Positions 10,143 to 22,492 of a stretch of 64,000 nucleotides of DNA are shown one piece after another. A program made the position numbers and the translations under genes. The notes beneath the pieces are model-generated. The model saw nothing but the letters and a program-made list of their open reading frames with translations. It was not told the DNA's origin and made no database searches. Position 1 is the stretch's first letter; every line of letters begins with the position of its first letter. The stretch spans positions 186,001-250,000 of the forward strand of contig CATKHK010000031.1 of NCBI GenBank assembly GCA_949751835.1, read 5' to 3'. The DNA is from Blepharisma japonicum. Lineage: Eukaryota > Ciliophora > Heterotrichea > Heterotrichida > Blepharismidae.

Positions 10143-12077
10143 ATGATGATGTGGATTTTGTGCCTTGTATCTTTTGCGTCAGCATTTTATCTGCCAGGAG
10201 TAGCCCCAAAAGACTACAAGCAAGATGAAAAAATTGACCTTTATTTTGACAAGCTTGACTCTGCAACTACACAACTTCCATTTGATACATATTACTTAAA
10301 TTTTTGCAAGCCCTCACATGTTGTAGTAAAGGATGAAAATTTAGGCCAGACCCTGAGTGGGGATAAAATAGAAACTTCGCCTTACAAGATCGAAATGAAT
10401 AAAGAAATCCAGTGCAAAACCCTATGCAAAATGGAAAACAAAAATCAACACTTGAAAAGATTCGAATGGATGATAGAAAATCAATACAAAGCATCTTGGG
10501 TTATGGATAATTTGCCATCAGGCTTGAGACAAACCTTTATTAAAGGAAATGAAGGCGCGAAACTCTCTTATTATCAAGATGGGTTTCCGATCGGCTATAA
10601 AGAAGGCAAGAACTACTTCATTTATAATCATCATCATATTGTGGTTCAGGTATACCCGACTTCAAGCAACGAAGAGGACACATGGAGAATTGTAGGATTT
10701 TTAGTTGAGCCTATCAGCATGGATAATGGGAATAATACTTTGGGATGTAACTCAAAAGCTTTTCTTGAGCTGGAGTTTTCGAATTTAAACTGGACTGAAA
10801 CTATATTAAAGCCTGAAGAAAAAATTGAAGCTGCTCATATGACTAAAATAGATGGTATTGACCCTCAGCCTTTAGAAAAAAACATCACTTATACCTACAG
10901 TGTAGTTTTTGAGATAAGTAAAGTGAAATGGGCTTCGAGATGGGATCATTATTTATATAGAAGTGGAGAAAGTGCTGAAGTACATTGGCTATCAATTATT
11001 AATTCTTTCGCTATGGTTCTTTTCTTATCTGGAATGGTTGCACATATTTTAGGAAGAACAGTAAGAAGAGACATAAACACCTATAACGAAAGTATTGATT
11101 TAGATGGAGAAAGCGAAACAGGCTGGAAACAAATAAGAGGAGACGTATTTAGACCACCTATTTATGCAGGCCTTTTCTCAGTCATAATTGGATCTGGGGT
11201 ACAAGTTATTGGAATGGCTGTTCTCTCCTTATTCTTTGCAAGCATTGGATTTTTATCTCCAGCACACAGAGGAGGCTTGATTACAACTGCCTTGATTTTA
11301 TATGTCTTTATGGGAGTCTTTTCTGGGTATACTTCTGCAAGGCTTTACAAATTCTTTGGAGGGGATTATTGGAAACGTAATGCATTAGCTACTGCATTTT
11401 TATTCCCAGGGCTGTGCTTCATTGTATTTTTTATCATAAATTCTTGTCTTTGGGGTGCAGGCTCTTCAGGCTCTGTGCCTTTTAGCTCTTTAGTAGAGCT
11501 TTTACTGCTATGGTTCGGGATATCAGTCCCTCTCGTATTTTTTGGCAACTCCCTTGGCTATAGAAAGCCTACCATTGATGTTCCTTGTAAAATCAACAAA
11601 ATTCCAAAGCCTCTCGAAATGATGCCAGGAACCTCCAAAATCAAAGCAATATGTCTGATGGCTGGGTCCTTACCTTTTGGTTGTATGTTTATAGAGCTCA
11701 GTTATGTGATGAAAAGCTTATGGCACCATACATTGTTTTACTATCTTTTCGGGTTCTTGTTTTTATGCTTCATTGTACTGGTGATTACTTCAGCAGAGGT
11801 CTCAATACTGATGGTTTATATTTCTTTGTGCAGAGAAGACTATCGATGGTGGTGACTGTCTTTCAGTGTAGCTGGGAGTTCAGGGATTTATATGTTTGGA
11901 TATGCAGTTATGTATTATCTTACAGAGCTGAGCATTGATATGTTCTCATCAACTGTTCTTTATTTTGGGTATATGCTCCTGTGTAGTGTGGCGTATTCGT
12001 TGGTGACTGGGACGATTGGGTTCTTTGCTACTTTTATTTTCACAAGAACGATTTATTCATTGATTAAAGCAGAGTAA
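10143..12077 (+). CDS. Transmembrane 9 superfamily protein (nonaspanin/EMP70)
   Basis: 644 residues in one exon with a TGA Trp at 11853-11855 (EDYRWWWLSFSVAGSSG). An N-terminal signal peptide (MMMWILCLVSFASA) is followed at once by FYLPGVAPKDY, the family's mature N-terminal signature. A ~270-residue luminal domain precedes nine membrane spans starting at HWLSIINSFAMVLFLSGMVA. The loop RGDVFRPPIYAGLFSVIIGSG is diagnostic, as is the tail ending IYSLIKAE, where TM9 proteins carry a short Golgi-retention KxD/E-type signal. Family members sit in Golgi and endosomes and help sort membrane proteins with glycine-rich spans. Start chosen at the first of two adjacent ATGs upstream of the signal peptide. 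Confidence 0.95.
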
Positions 12078-12474
12078 TAGATAACTAAAGAGAAAAATTA
12101 TTAGTATTTATAAAGTGATGTATAAAATATATAATAGAGATTTGGCGATATTGCTGCTCCTTTATTCTAAGCGTCAAATTTATTTAGGATGTATGCCTTT
12201 AAATTGGCAAAAATGCTAAAACAGCATATATTTAATTAGTCTTAAATAGCTATTTTGATATTGATAAAGCTTGTGCCCTATTTATAATAAAGAATCCTTA
12301 AACAATTTTTAATTAAATATTAAGCTTTATTGTATAAGATATATTTACTTAATAATAAATTTGTTTATTACTTAATTAAATTTCTCTTGCAATTAATAAT
12401 TCAATTTCAAGTAAAAATAACTCATATATTCGGCAATATTTAAAGAGATTTTAAAAAGAAATGGTAAATATTAG
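12078..12474. other. Intergenic spacer
   Basis: About 400 bases, very AT-rich, between two co-directional membrane-protein genes. I see no frame, RNA gene or repeat beyond homopolymer runs. Confidence 0.5.
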
Positions 12475-14124
12475 ATGAGTGAAGAAGAATCAATTTTAAG
12501 CGTAGAGGTGTTTTTCTGCCTTATACTCGTCACTCTATTTATGCACCTCACAGTATATTTGAATATATGAAAAGTAGCAACTATTTAGGTTCGATATATC
12601 CATGAATCAGGAATCATAATTATCATTGGAATCATCATAGGAATAATATTATATTTCGTATCTTTTATGTAGGCTTGGGAAGAACCTGCCAAGTTTGACG
12701 CTTCAATCTTTTTCAACTTTATGCTTCCCTTCATCATCCTCTCCTATGGCTTCAACCTCAAAAGACGAAGAATTTTTAGAAACATCTCAACTATCATCCT
12801 CTACGGTGTCATAGGAACAATCCTCAACTTTGTGCTTATCTCATGGTTCTCTAATCTTCTCAGCAACTGGGGAGCAATCTATACAGATGGCGGCAAAACT
12901 GAGTACATATCCTTTGAAGAAAGCTTATACTTAGGTGCTGTCTTGTCTGCATCTGATGCAATTTGCGTGCTAAGTCTAGTCCAAGAGAACAAAACCCCAC
13001 AGCTTCATTCTTTAGTCTTTGGGGAGCATATAGTAAACGACGCTATTGCCATTTTGCTTGTGAGATCAGTAAAAGAAGCTGGTTTCCAGACTTGGACTGC
13101 AGGGAACTTTTTCTCCTTTGTAGGAATTTTTTGCGTAGAAACTTTCCTTGGGGTGGTTTTTGGGATTGCCTTTGGAATTTTCTGTTCATTTGCTACGAGG
13201 TACTTGTGGGAACTGAGGGAAGAAGAAAGCAAGCAGCTTGCACTAATGTTTTACATAGCCTGGCTTGGATATGTAATCGCTGAAATGTGTCAGGTGTCTG
13301 GTGTGATTACAATTTTGATCTGTGGGATCTTTTCTAACCATTATGCTTGGTACAACTTAACATCTCATGCAAGAATTGTCGTGTCTAACAGCTTTAAATT
13401 CTTTGGAGACGGAGCCACTGCTACAGTCTTTGCTTATTTAGGTCTTACTTCAGTTACCTATACAAATCAAGATATTTCTTATTCTTATATCCTTTGTATG
13501 GTTTTTTCATTGATGCTGGCAAGATTTATTACGACCTTTGGGCTCAGCTACTTCGCCCGCCGACACACAAAGAATTTTTCGCTTAATAACCGTTCATTAT
13601 CACTCTTTTGGATAGGAGGAGCCATTAGAGGAGCGATTGCGTTTGCTTTAATTTTGACTGTAGGCAAAGATGAGACTGGAAGCGAAGAGGATAAAAACAT
13701 TTTACATGTGACAGTACTAGGGGTTGTTATCGTGAGCACACTGGTTATTGGCAGCATTTTGCCGATTTGGGTGAAGATCATTAAGCCTGAAGAAGAGACG
13801 AGTAAGATCGTAGATGAAGATGATGTCAGAAGGACTTTGCTGGCAGTTAAAAGGGATAATTTTGTCGTTACACAAGAGGATTTAGCGAAGCCGAAGTCTT
13901 GGCTACATAGGAAATGGGCAGAAATTGATGATAAACACTTAAAACCAAGACTTATTCATCCACATGCTTTGGAAGAGCAGCTTAAAGCTCAACAAAAATT
14001 GGAAGAAAAATTAAAAGAAGAAAATCCAGATGTCTATCAAATAGCAAGAGAAGTTGCAGAAGAAGGAAAAGAAGAAGAAAAAACAGATCTATTAGGAGAC
14101 CTAAGGAAAAGCGATGAAAGATAA
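12475..14124 (+). CDS. Na+/H+ exchanger (CPA1/NHE family)
   Basis: 539 residues after removal of two 15-nt introns (12574-12588, 12658-12672) near the 5' end; the first intron follows a TGA Trp codon (YLNIW). The protein has about 11-12 membrane spans: FFCLILVTLFMHLTVY, GIIIIIGIIIGIILYF, FFNFMLPFIILSYGF and so on. NHE landmarks are RYIHESGI, LSASDAICVLSLVQE and FGEHIVNDAIAILLVRS, where the NDA aspartate is the ion-binding acid, and WIGGAIRGAIAFALIL. The Asp-Pro usually seen in the ATDP motif is SDA here. The ~90-residue cytoplasmic tail is charged and helical (EEQLKAQQKLEEKLKEE). It resembles endomembrane NHE6/7/9 more than plasma-membrane types, though I am not sure. Electroneutral Na+(K+)/H+ exchange controlling compartment pH is the family role. 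Confidence 0.9.
12574..12588 (+). other. 15-nt intron in the NHE gene
   Basis: GTAGCAACTATTTAG with an in-frame TAG. Removal joins YLNIWK to VRYIHESG, the family's RYIHESG block. A at -6. Confidence 0.88.
12658..12672 (+). other. 15-nt intron in the NHE gene
   Basis: GTATCTTTTATGTAG, phase 0, with an in-frame TAG. Removal joins GIILYF to AWEEPAKFD. A at -6. Confidence 0.88.
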
Positions 14125-14158
14125 ATAAGACTTTTAGAGTAACTTTATAATTTCATAA

Positions 14159-17100
14159 ATGAAATTTTTAATTTTCCATATCATTGCTACTGTATGGGCA
14201 GCAACTTTGAATCCTGTCTCTATTAGTGCAGCATTACAGAATATTAGAGTTACTACTAGCTACTATATCAATCTAAAAGCTATAACTACAATCCCATCAG
14301 GCGGCTATATTAAAATTGTGTTCCCATCTCTTTTTACTACTTTGGTTAGTGGAAGTGCTACATGCTCAATAACAGGTTTGCAGCCGAGCTGCACCCCAAC
14401 ATGTACTTTTAATGGAAATAATTTAAAAATTGAAAACTGCTTTCCTGAAACAGACTATGTGTATATTACTTTGCAAAACATAAATAACCCAGAATATGCT
14501 GCAACATCATCTTCTTTTCAGATATTTACATATGATAACTCAGGAAATTCTTTAGATGATGTTACAACAGGCTTTCAAATAACCTTCAGCAGTGGAGTAA
14601 TGAGTAGCGCAAGCTTAGCTACAGGGACTCAAGTAACAGGAGACTATTCAACTTGGACTGTTAATTTCATCACAAATTATCAAGTTGCAAGTAAAGAGTA
14701 TATTAGTATTACTTTCCCATCTTGAAGCAGTGGGATTGGAATTTCGACAACAATGAACTATTGTGATGGGGTTCAAACTTGTAATGGAATAAAAAATATT
14801 GAAGCTAACCCTTATTGCACCTGTAGCTCGAATACACTCATAGTCACTCTTTCAAGTGCAATTAGTGCTGGTTCTATAAGTTTTAATGTAACTTCTATTA
14901 GAAATCCATATAGCGCTGCAAGTGTGTCAGGATTTTACGTTACAACTTATGGAAGCTTAGGGACAATTGATAAATCTGATGTGATTTCTATTTCTGCACA
15001 GAATTTTACACCCCAGCCTCTTAATATTGAGTCTTTAGAAATTGATTCTCCAACTATGATTAACAAGCAAACAAAATATACTTTTACTTTCAGCTGCAAC
15101 TTACCAATTCCTCAGAACTCTATAGTAAACGTCCAATTTCCTTCAGATCTTACTGTTAACGCTGCAATCACCACATCTGTTCAAAGCATTTGAGGTATTT
15201 CTTCTCAAATGACTTATTCAATCTCTAGCAATACAATTTCTATAAACAATGGATTTCCAAGCTACTTATCAGCGGACTACTCTATCATTTTCTCAGTCAG
15301 CAATGTCCTTAACCCCATCTCCACAAAGCCAACCTCTCCTATAACGATCTCAGTAACGACAAGCTCTGGTTCTGGGGTTTGTTCAGCATCTAATAACTCT
15401 TTGCTCTCAGTAAAAGCAACACCAGGGACTTTGACAAGTGTATCAATAACCCCACAATCCTATACAATAAATGCTGACACAACATATAGTTTTGTCTTTT
15501 ATTCTTCAGACTCCTTACCTACTGGCGCTGGAATCAAAATTACGCTGCCAGAAGAGATGTCAGTAACAACTTCTTCAGCTAAGACTTGCTCTTATATAGA
15601 CACTTCTAGTGTAATGAGTAAAAATTCTAAATGTCAAGCCGCTAATGGAAGATATATATATGTGACTGAATGTTTCCCATCTGGGTATACGTCTGGGTTA
15701 ATCAGTTTTCAAATACAAGATGTAATAAATCCTATGTTGCCTGCTACAACTAGTACGTTTTTGGTAGAAACTTATACTGATAACAGTTTCCAATATGTAA
15801 TTGGCTCAGATAACAGTATCACTATGGAGCCTACTTCAGGGACTTTACAAAGCGTCCAAATATTCCCTGCAAACTTGATTACAGGTGAATCAGTGCAGTA
15901 TACCTTCATAATTTCCACTTCAAACACAATTCCAGCTGGCGGCTATGCTTTAATATCACTTCCTTCTGAAATTTTGGTAACAAATATTAATAATCAATGT
16001 ACAGGCCCAATTAACCTTGAGTCTACTTTTAGTTGTCAATTGACCACGAATTCGATTAAAATCATAGATGGCTTTAAATCCAAAAATTTTAGCCCAGGCT
16101 CTTTTGGGTTCAATGTAACTGGTATTATGAATCCATCAACCACAAAAACATCAGGAACATTTAAAGTATATACTTATAGTGGGAGTTATTTAATTGACAG
16201 CTTGACAACAGGAATTACTATTACATCTGATACTCCTCATACCTTAGAATACGGCTCAGTTGTCACGTCAAACAGCTTGGTTGGTGCTTATGGAAATTTT
16301 AACTTTACCCTGAAGCCTTTTAATCAATTTTATAATAATGGGATCGTTATGGCAACTCCTCCTAGTGAAATCACTATACCCTCATCTCCTTCTTGCACAG
16401 TAGGAAGTGTAATTCAAGGGGTTGTGTGCAGCTTAGAAGGCACGAAATTGAAAGCAGTAATTACTTTGAGCACAGCATATACAGGATCCACCTTCAGCTT
16501 TATACTGAACAATGTACAAAATCCAAAGACAACGAAGCCTTCAGGATCATTTACTGTAACAACAATGGACGATATCTATTCAATTGACTCTCTTTCTACA
16601 GGGGTAACTGTGCAAGCGACAACTCCTTTTCAATTAAGCTCTGTTTCTGTATCTTCTGCTGACTCAGGAATTAACCAAGTAACAACCTACACTTTTAAAA
16701 TTACTACAACTTATACAATCCCAGCTGGAGGCTATATCAAAATAGTTTTTCCTTCCCAGCTTTCTATCACCTCTACTATGAAGTGCTATTACTCTAACAC
16801 TTTTGTGAACTGTATAAATAAAGGCTCAAACACCATAAACCTTTATTTATTTTCCCAAGACTTTACCGCTGCTACTCTATCCTTTGACATCCAAAACATA
16901 AAAAATTACCAATTAGCTTCCTCATCTTCAGCGTTTACAATATCTACCTCCACCTCAGATGGCTACAGCATAGAATCCGACTCCTCCCAAGTGGTTTCAT
17001 TTTCATGCTATTCTCCATGTGCTACCTGTGAAACTACTCCTTATACTTGTCTAAGCTGCTTCCCTGACTCATCATTGCCTTACTGCTGGAATGGAGGATG

Positions 17101-20100
17101 CCATGACAAATGTAATGTAGGGTATTATAAGTCAAGTGACAATAAAACATGCATTGCTTGTAGCGAAATAAACAGCTATTGTGATTCCTGTCCTAATGGA
17201 ACTTATCTTTATATGGGCACATGTCTTAGTAGCTGTCCTAGCGGAATTACAATTATATCTGGCAGTCAGTGTGTCGCCTGCAAGAGCTCTTGCAAAACTT
17301 GTGTAGATATAGTCGATAAATGCAGTTCCTGCACCTCAGAACAAATATTATACAATAATAAATGCTATGATACCTGCCCTGATGGAACAATTGAACTTAG
17401 CGGAAAATGCAATTTATGTGACTCCTCATGCTCAACTTGTAGCGAATCAATTAAAAATTGTACAAGCTGCAGCACAGGGACATATCTATATTCAAATACA
17501 TGTGTTAATTCATGCCCAGAAAATACTACCGTAGTCTCAGGCAGCAATTGCATTGCTTGCAAGTCTAGCTGCTTAACTTGTGAAAATTATTATGACTACT
17601 GTACTTTATGTAACAATAGTCTATTAGTTTTTAATGGACTCTGTGTCGATAAATGTCCTAGTGGTTATACAAGTAAAAATGGTGTCTGTGAATCAGAATG
17701 CTCACCAGGCTGTAACTCAACATTACTAGACAATGGGGTTTGTGACCTCATCTGCAACAAAACAGACTGCAATTATGATAATGGAATGTGTGTAACAGGA
17801 ATTGTGTATATAACCAATACAAATTATTCCACTACTCTTCCGATTTCTCAAAACCCTTTACCTGCTAGTATTTCTGGTGCTGCTAGTGCTGGAGTAATAG
17901 GAGTCTCAAAAATGGTTTCTCCAACCACAAGTGGGATGGGAGCTAGTATCGGTCTATTAGGCATCATCGAAGCAGCCTCTTGGATTCATCTAACAACAGG
18001 CGTAGGTAATGCAAATAGTACTCACGGCGACGAGATTTATAACAATTCTACAGATAGCCACAGAAGAGTCTTAATTGACTCTTCTGATGGCTATGAAATA
18101 GAAATCGGGTTCAGTTTCTTGATTTTTATTTTATTTTGCCACTTTGTAGGGAATATCGTGTTTACGTTTACTGTTTACTATGTCATTATAAAGAAAGACT
18201 CAGCCTTAAAACAATGAATAAAAATGCATCCTTACGCAAACGCTCTATACCTATTTTTAAGCAGTGTCATATCTTTTAAATTTATCAGATTTTTTATTTC
18301 GAGCTTTTGTGGGCTTTCTGCATGTTCTGCAAGACTTGATAAGAAGACGAATATTTATAAGCCGATTTTAATTATGACTTATGTAAGCTTAGGGGTTGTC
18401 ACTATTCCTATTTTATGTGTGGCTGTATATCTAATGTCAACATTTTCTACTGGAAATGTAGTATTTTTACAAGCTCTAGACACTTTAATCATTACATCAA
18501 GTGTGGCGCTATTGCATGTATTTGACTTGATTTTTATGCATAAAGAGATAAGAGGGGAAAGGAAGAATAAGAATGTAAACGTAGACTTGATGGCTGGGAT
18601 TACCACACCATATACAGAAGAACTTGAAGTCGAAAATTTCAGTATTTGTCACTGTAAAGAAGCAATTAAATCACTTGATTGTGAAACTACTACAAATGGA
18701 GACACTTCAAGGGTTCCAATGGACTATTGAGAATACGAAACCCCTGCAAAAGGCCTGACAGCAGTCCCAGTAGAGCCTGAAAGTGAGTGTTTTACACCAA
18801 TCAAACTTTTAGACCAAGAAGAAAACCATGAAAGCGAGAGCTTTACACCAGTTAAACTTTTAGATCAGGAAGAAAACATGTGGGAAAGGAATAGTGAAAT
18901 TGAAGAAGAAATGAACGGCCTTAATTTCAGCTTGTTTAATCATCAAGAATCAAGTGAAGAACATGTAGCTAATAATGAGTTAGATGTTACTGAAAAAGAT
19001 ATACTAAATCAGGATAGCAGCGACATTAATGAAGTTGCAGAAGAAAATTTTATTTTTATGCCGATCCCAGGGGAAGATTTTATTATGAATGAAGATGTAG
19101 AAGATCATGCAGAAATTAAAATATTCGAGCTGGAGGAGAAGCTTGTATGGGATCCACAAATAGTTGAGAAGGTTTTAGAGAGATTTTGTATTGAGGAGAA
19201 GCTTGTATGGGATCTACAAATAATTGAGAAGGTTTTAGAGAGATTTTGTATTGAGGAGAAGGAGATGATAGATATTATAAAAATTGAAAAAAAGAGAAAT
19301 TCATTTATTGTAGAAGAAAAAATTGTGGCTCATCTTATGACCATTGAAGAAACGATTACAAGAACTAAAATAAAAGAAAAATTTATTACTGAGCCGTTTT
19401 ATGCAGAAGAAGACCGCATAGAAACTGAAGGCAGCTCAGTAGTTCTATTTACCAACGAAAACAATATTTTAGTTATAGATGAAGGTAGCAAAAACTCAAC
19501 TAAAAAAGAATTCATCCTTGTCGACAATGAAGAAGGCCTCGAGAGCATACCCCCTGAAGAGCCACACGAAGTTAAGCCAAAAGAGCCTGACTCCTCTTTA
19601 AGTGAACCCGATTTTAATAAAACTATCACTCTTCATATGAACTTTGAGCTTGATGATTCATCCCGTGAATTTATCGATGAAGAAAACGAGCCTCAGCTGC
19701 TTGAAATAATCCCTGAGGAGTCTCTTCTTTCTTTATCAGATGCTGAAGTTGACGAATACGACCCAGAGTGCATAAGAGTTCAGCACAGACCATCTGGTCT
19801 CAAAGTCCTCGTCAAAAAAGACTTCAAAGGAGGAGAAGTAGAAGATGGCACCATCCTTGACACCAGCATGTACGAAATCCATGAAATCGATGAATATGAT
19901 TCCCATTATGCCATTCTCCGAAGAACTAATTCAGATACTTTTATCAGAGTAAGAAGGAATTTTGCAGGCTCAAGAATAGTTGATGTCGAGCTTCGTGTCG
20001 GTGGCCGATGAATGATCGGCAGAGTGGTCGCCAAAGAGTCTGATTTTGACTTCGCCAATGCTTTTGTAGACCCACAAGACCCAGAATGTGTGATTGCGAC

Positions 20101-21112
20101 TCATAATGTCACTGGATTTAAATTCAGAATACTAAAAGTTTTTAATGGCAGCCAAAGAATTGATACAGAAAACAACCCACCAGAAATCATTGGAAATTAT
20201 GACCCGAATTATGTAGTTGTAGACAAAGATGATGTGCATTATGCATGAATTAATTATAATGGTCAAAATATCAGGGCGAAAAGAAACTTTGTGGGAGGGA
20301 TGATTCTTGATATTTTGACTGATAACGAAATGAAGTCCTTTGTGTTTGAGCCAGAACAGACCGCTTTTTTTAATAATAGAGAAGACTTGGATTTGTATGT
20401 GATCCCCTCGTATAATGATTCACAGATTTCTAGTATTTTGCCAACACCGCCTTCTAATCCTACAGAAGAGCTGTTTCAAGCGTCGTCAAGAAAAGGTGTT
20501 ATTGAGTTTTTACCACCCCCTGTAGAAGAGTCACAGGAAGAGCCCAAATTTCAAGAAAATATTATTGAAGAGGTAGGTTTTGAGCCAGAAGCTACAGGAC
20601 AAGAACTGGTTAAAGAAGAAATTGTACCATTTGAAGAAGAAAAACTCTTTGAGAATGTCCCAAGAAGTAACGTCTCAAGTACCAATAGTATGGCGACCAG
20701 AACTTTATTGAAATTTAACAAGCTTGAGTATGGAAGTGACGAAGAAGAGCAGCAAAACTCTAGAGCTTATACCTCAGTGACCAAAAGAAGGCACAAAAGT
20801 AAGAAAAAAGGAAGTAGAAATTCCTCAATTACAAGCTCCCCAGAAAATAACCTTTCAAAAAGAGGCAAAAACAGCCGAATGCAGTCACAAGAAAGCTTAA
20901 AAAATATAGAAGCAATTTATTTGCAGAGGCTCAAAAACCCTTCTCAAAGTGCGAAAAAGTCTCCGAAAAAGAGATTCCACAACTTAATGAGCCCAGACTC
21001 AGATTATGATAGTATCTCTATGAGTGCCTATGAGTCTTTGAGCAACTTAAACATGAAGCCTAAAGCAGCTGAGCTTGATATTGAAATGATAAGGAAAAAA
21101 TATTATAAGTAA
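14159..21112 (+). CDS. Giant receptor-like membrane protein with repeat ectodomain, Cys-rich/Notch modules and long repetitive tail
   Basis: 2,317 residues in one frame, open through six TGA Trp codons (14723, 15191, 18215, 18728, 20009, 20246). A signal peptide (MKFLIFHIIATVWA) leads into ~900 residues of tandem beta-sandwich repeats, each with IPAGGYIKIVFPS-like and SFxIxNIxNPxxxxxSxxFxVxTY-like blocks. Residues ~950-1180 are cysteine-rich furin/GFR-type repeats (CATC, CLSC, CKTC, CSTC). Residues ~1180-1212 are a Lin-12/Notch repeat (CNSTLLDNGVCDLICNKTDC, then DNGMC). Four to five hydrophobic spans follow (~1317-1460), then ~850 cytoplasmic residues. The tail holds acidic repeats and, at ~1867-2050, four units of DPxxxxVxxxxxGxKxxVxxxFxGGxxxD type, then a basic Ser-rich end. 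Similar LNR/furin giant proteins are common in ciliates; function unknown. A surface sensor or matrix-linked protein is my inference. Confidence 0.85.
18785..18877 (+). repeat. 51-bp imperfect coding duplication
   Basis: Two 17-codon units, ECFTPIKLLDQEENHES and ESFTPVKLLDQEENM, follow one another at the start of the cytoplasmic tail. The second unit starts at 18836. Differences are few, so the duplication is fairly young. Confidence 0.85.
19141..19260 (+). repeat. 60-bp tandem duplication in the tail
   Basis: Two adjacent 60-base units (19141-19200 and 19201-19260) differ at only two bases. Each codes for 20 residues centred on KLVWDxQI(V/I)EKVLERFCI. Near-identity at silent as well as coding sites implies a very recent duplication. 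Confidence 0.95.
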
Positions 21113-21142
21113 ATTTGGTAATTTTAATAATATAAAGCAGAA

Positions 21143-22474
21143 ATGGCTTGCAAACTTTTAGTAAGAAAGTTCCAAAGCCTTAGGGTTGTTCTTGAAGAAA
21201 AAATTGCAGTTAACAGAGAAAGAGTGGCAAGACTTAGAAGGGATAGCGGAGAAACCGAAATTGATCAGATTACAGCAGATCAGATTGTAAAAGGAATGAG
21301 AGGGATGAAAGCACTGGTTAATGAGACATCTACGCTAGATCCATATTCAGGAATTAAGTTCAGAGGACTAACTATACCAGAATGCCAAGCTAGACTTCCA
21401 AAAAAGCATAATCAGCCACTTCCTGAATCTGTTTATTGATTATTGCTTACAGGAGATATTCCAACCCCAGTCCAGACCGAAGAGTTGCGCAGTGAGTTAG
21501 CTTCACGTGCTTCTTTGCCACAGCATATAGAGGATATGCTAAATTCGCTCCCCAAGTCCCTTCACCCTATGGTTCAGCTTTCAATTGGTGTAAATTCTTT
21601 ATGTGAAGGCAACCAATTTGACAAAGCCTTTAAATCTGATTGCAAACGTACAGATTACTGGAAATCAGCCTTAGAAGATGCTTTAAACTTAGTTGCAAAA
21701 ATTCCAAGAATAGCTGCAATAATATATAGAAATGCTTTTAAAGATGGAAAAATCTGTGCACCTTCACAGTCATGCGACCTAGCTGAAAATCTTGGAAGAA
21801 TGTTAGGATGGGATGACCCAAATGTTTATGAGCTGCTGAGACTTTATTTAACTCTTCATTGCGATCATGAAGGAGGTAATGTGTCAGCACATACTACACA
21901 TCTGGTAGGTTCTGGGTTTTGTGATGTTTTTAGGTCTTATTCATCAGGGTTAAATGCATTGGCTGGGCCATTGCATGGACTCGCAAACCAAGAAGTGTTG
22001 AAATGGCTTATTGAATTATGGAAAATTGTAGGAGACAATCCGACAGAAGATGATATTAGGAAATATGTAGAAGGGACTATGAAAAAAGGACAAGTTGTGC
22101 CGGGCTATGGGCATGCAGTATTAAGAGTGCCTGATCCTAGGTTTGTAATGGAGTTAGAGTATAAAAAGAACTATATTCAAAACGACCCTCTATTAAACAT
22201 TGTGGAGCTGTGCTACAAAGTGATACCTGACATGCTAAAGCAGCAAGGAAAAGCAAAAAACCCTTACCCAAATGTTGATGCAGGAAGCGGAGCTTTGCTT
22301 CATCACTATGGGCTAAGGGAATATGAATTTTTCACAGTCCTCTTTGGAGTATCAAGAGCAATCGGCTGCTCTGCAAGCCAAGTCTGGGACCGTGCTCTTC
22401 TCTTACCAATAGAAAGACCAATATCTCTAACATTAGAGAACTTAGAAGAATTAGTTCAGCAAGCTAGATCTTAG
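21143..22474 (+). CDS. Citrate synthase, mitochondrial
   Basis: 443 residues in one exon with a TGA Trp at 21437-21439 (ESVYWLLLTGDIPT, the family's LPEGLFWLLLTG block). It condenses oxaloacetate and acetyl-CoA to citrate. Catalytic and binding motifs are LTLHCDHEGGNVSAHTTHLV (first active His), GPLHGLANQEVLKWL (second His) and VPGYGHAVLRVPDPR (third His and citrate-binding Arg); a conserved LLHHYG...YFTVLFGVSRAIG region follows, with the Arg that binds citrate. The N-terminus MACKLLVRKFQSLRV is basic and amphipathic and fits a mitochondrial presequence. Length matches eukaryotic type I enzymes. Its stop lies 18 nt from the stop of the converging gene. Confidence 0.97.
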
Positions 22475-22492
22475 ATATGTAATTGATTAAAA

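Noticed and set aside
10143-12077. Separate small genes at the end of the TM9 gene
   Set aside because: The last membrane spans continue in the same frame through TGA 11853-11855, giving the normal length of the family.
14159-21112. Seven separate genes here, as the standard code would give
   Set aside because: All pieces lie in the same frame and are separated only by single TGA codons; the ectodomain repeats and tail repeats run across the TGA positions.
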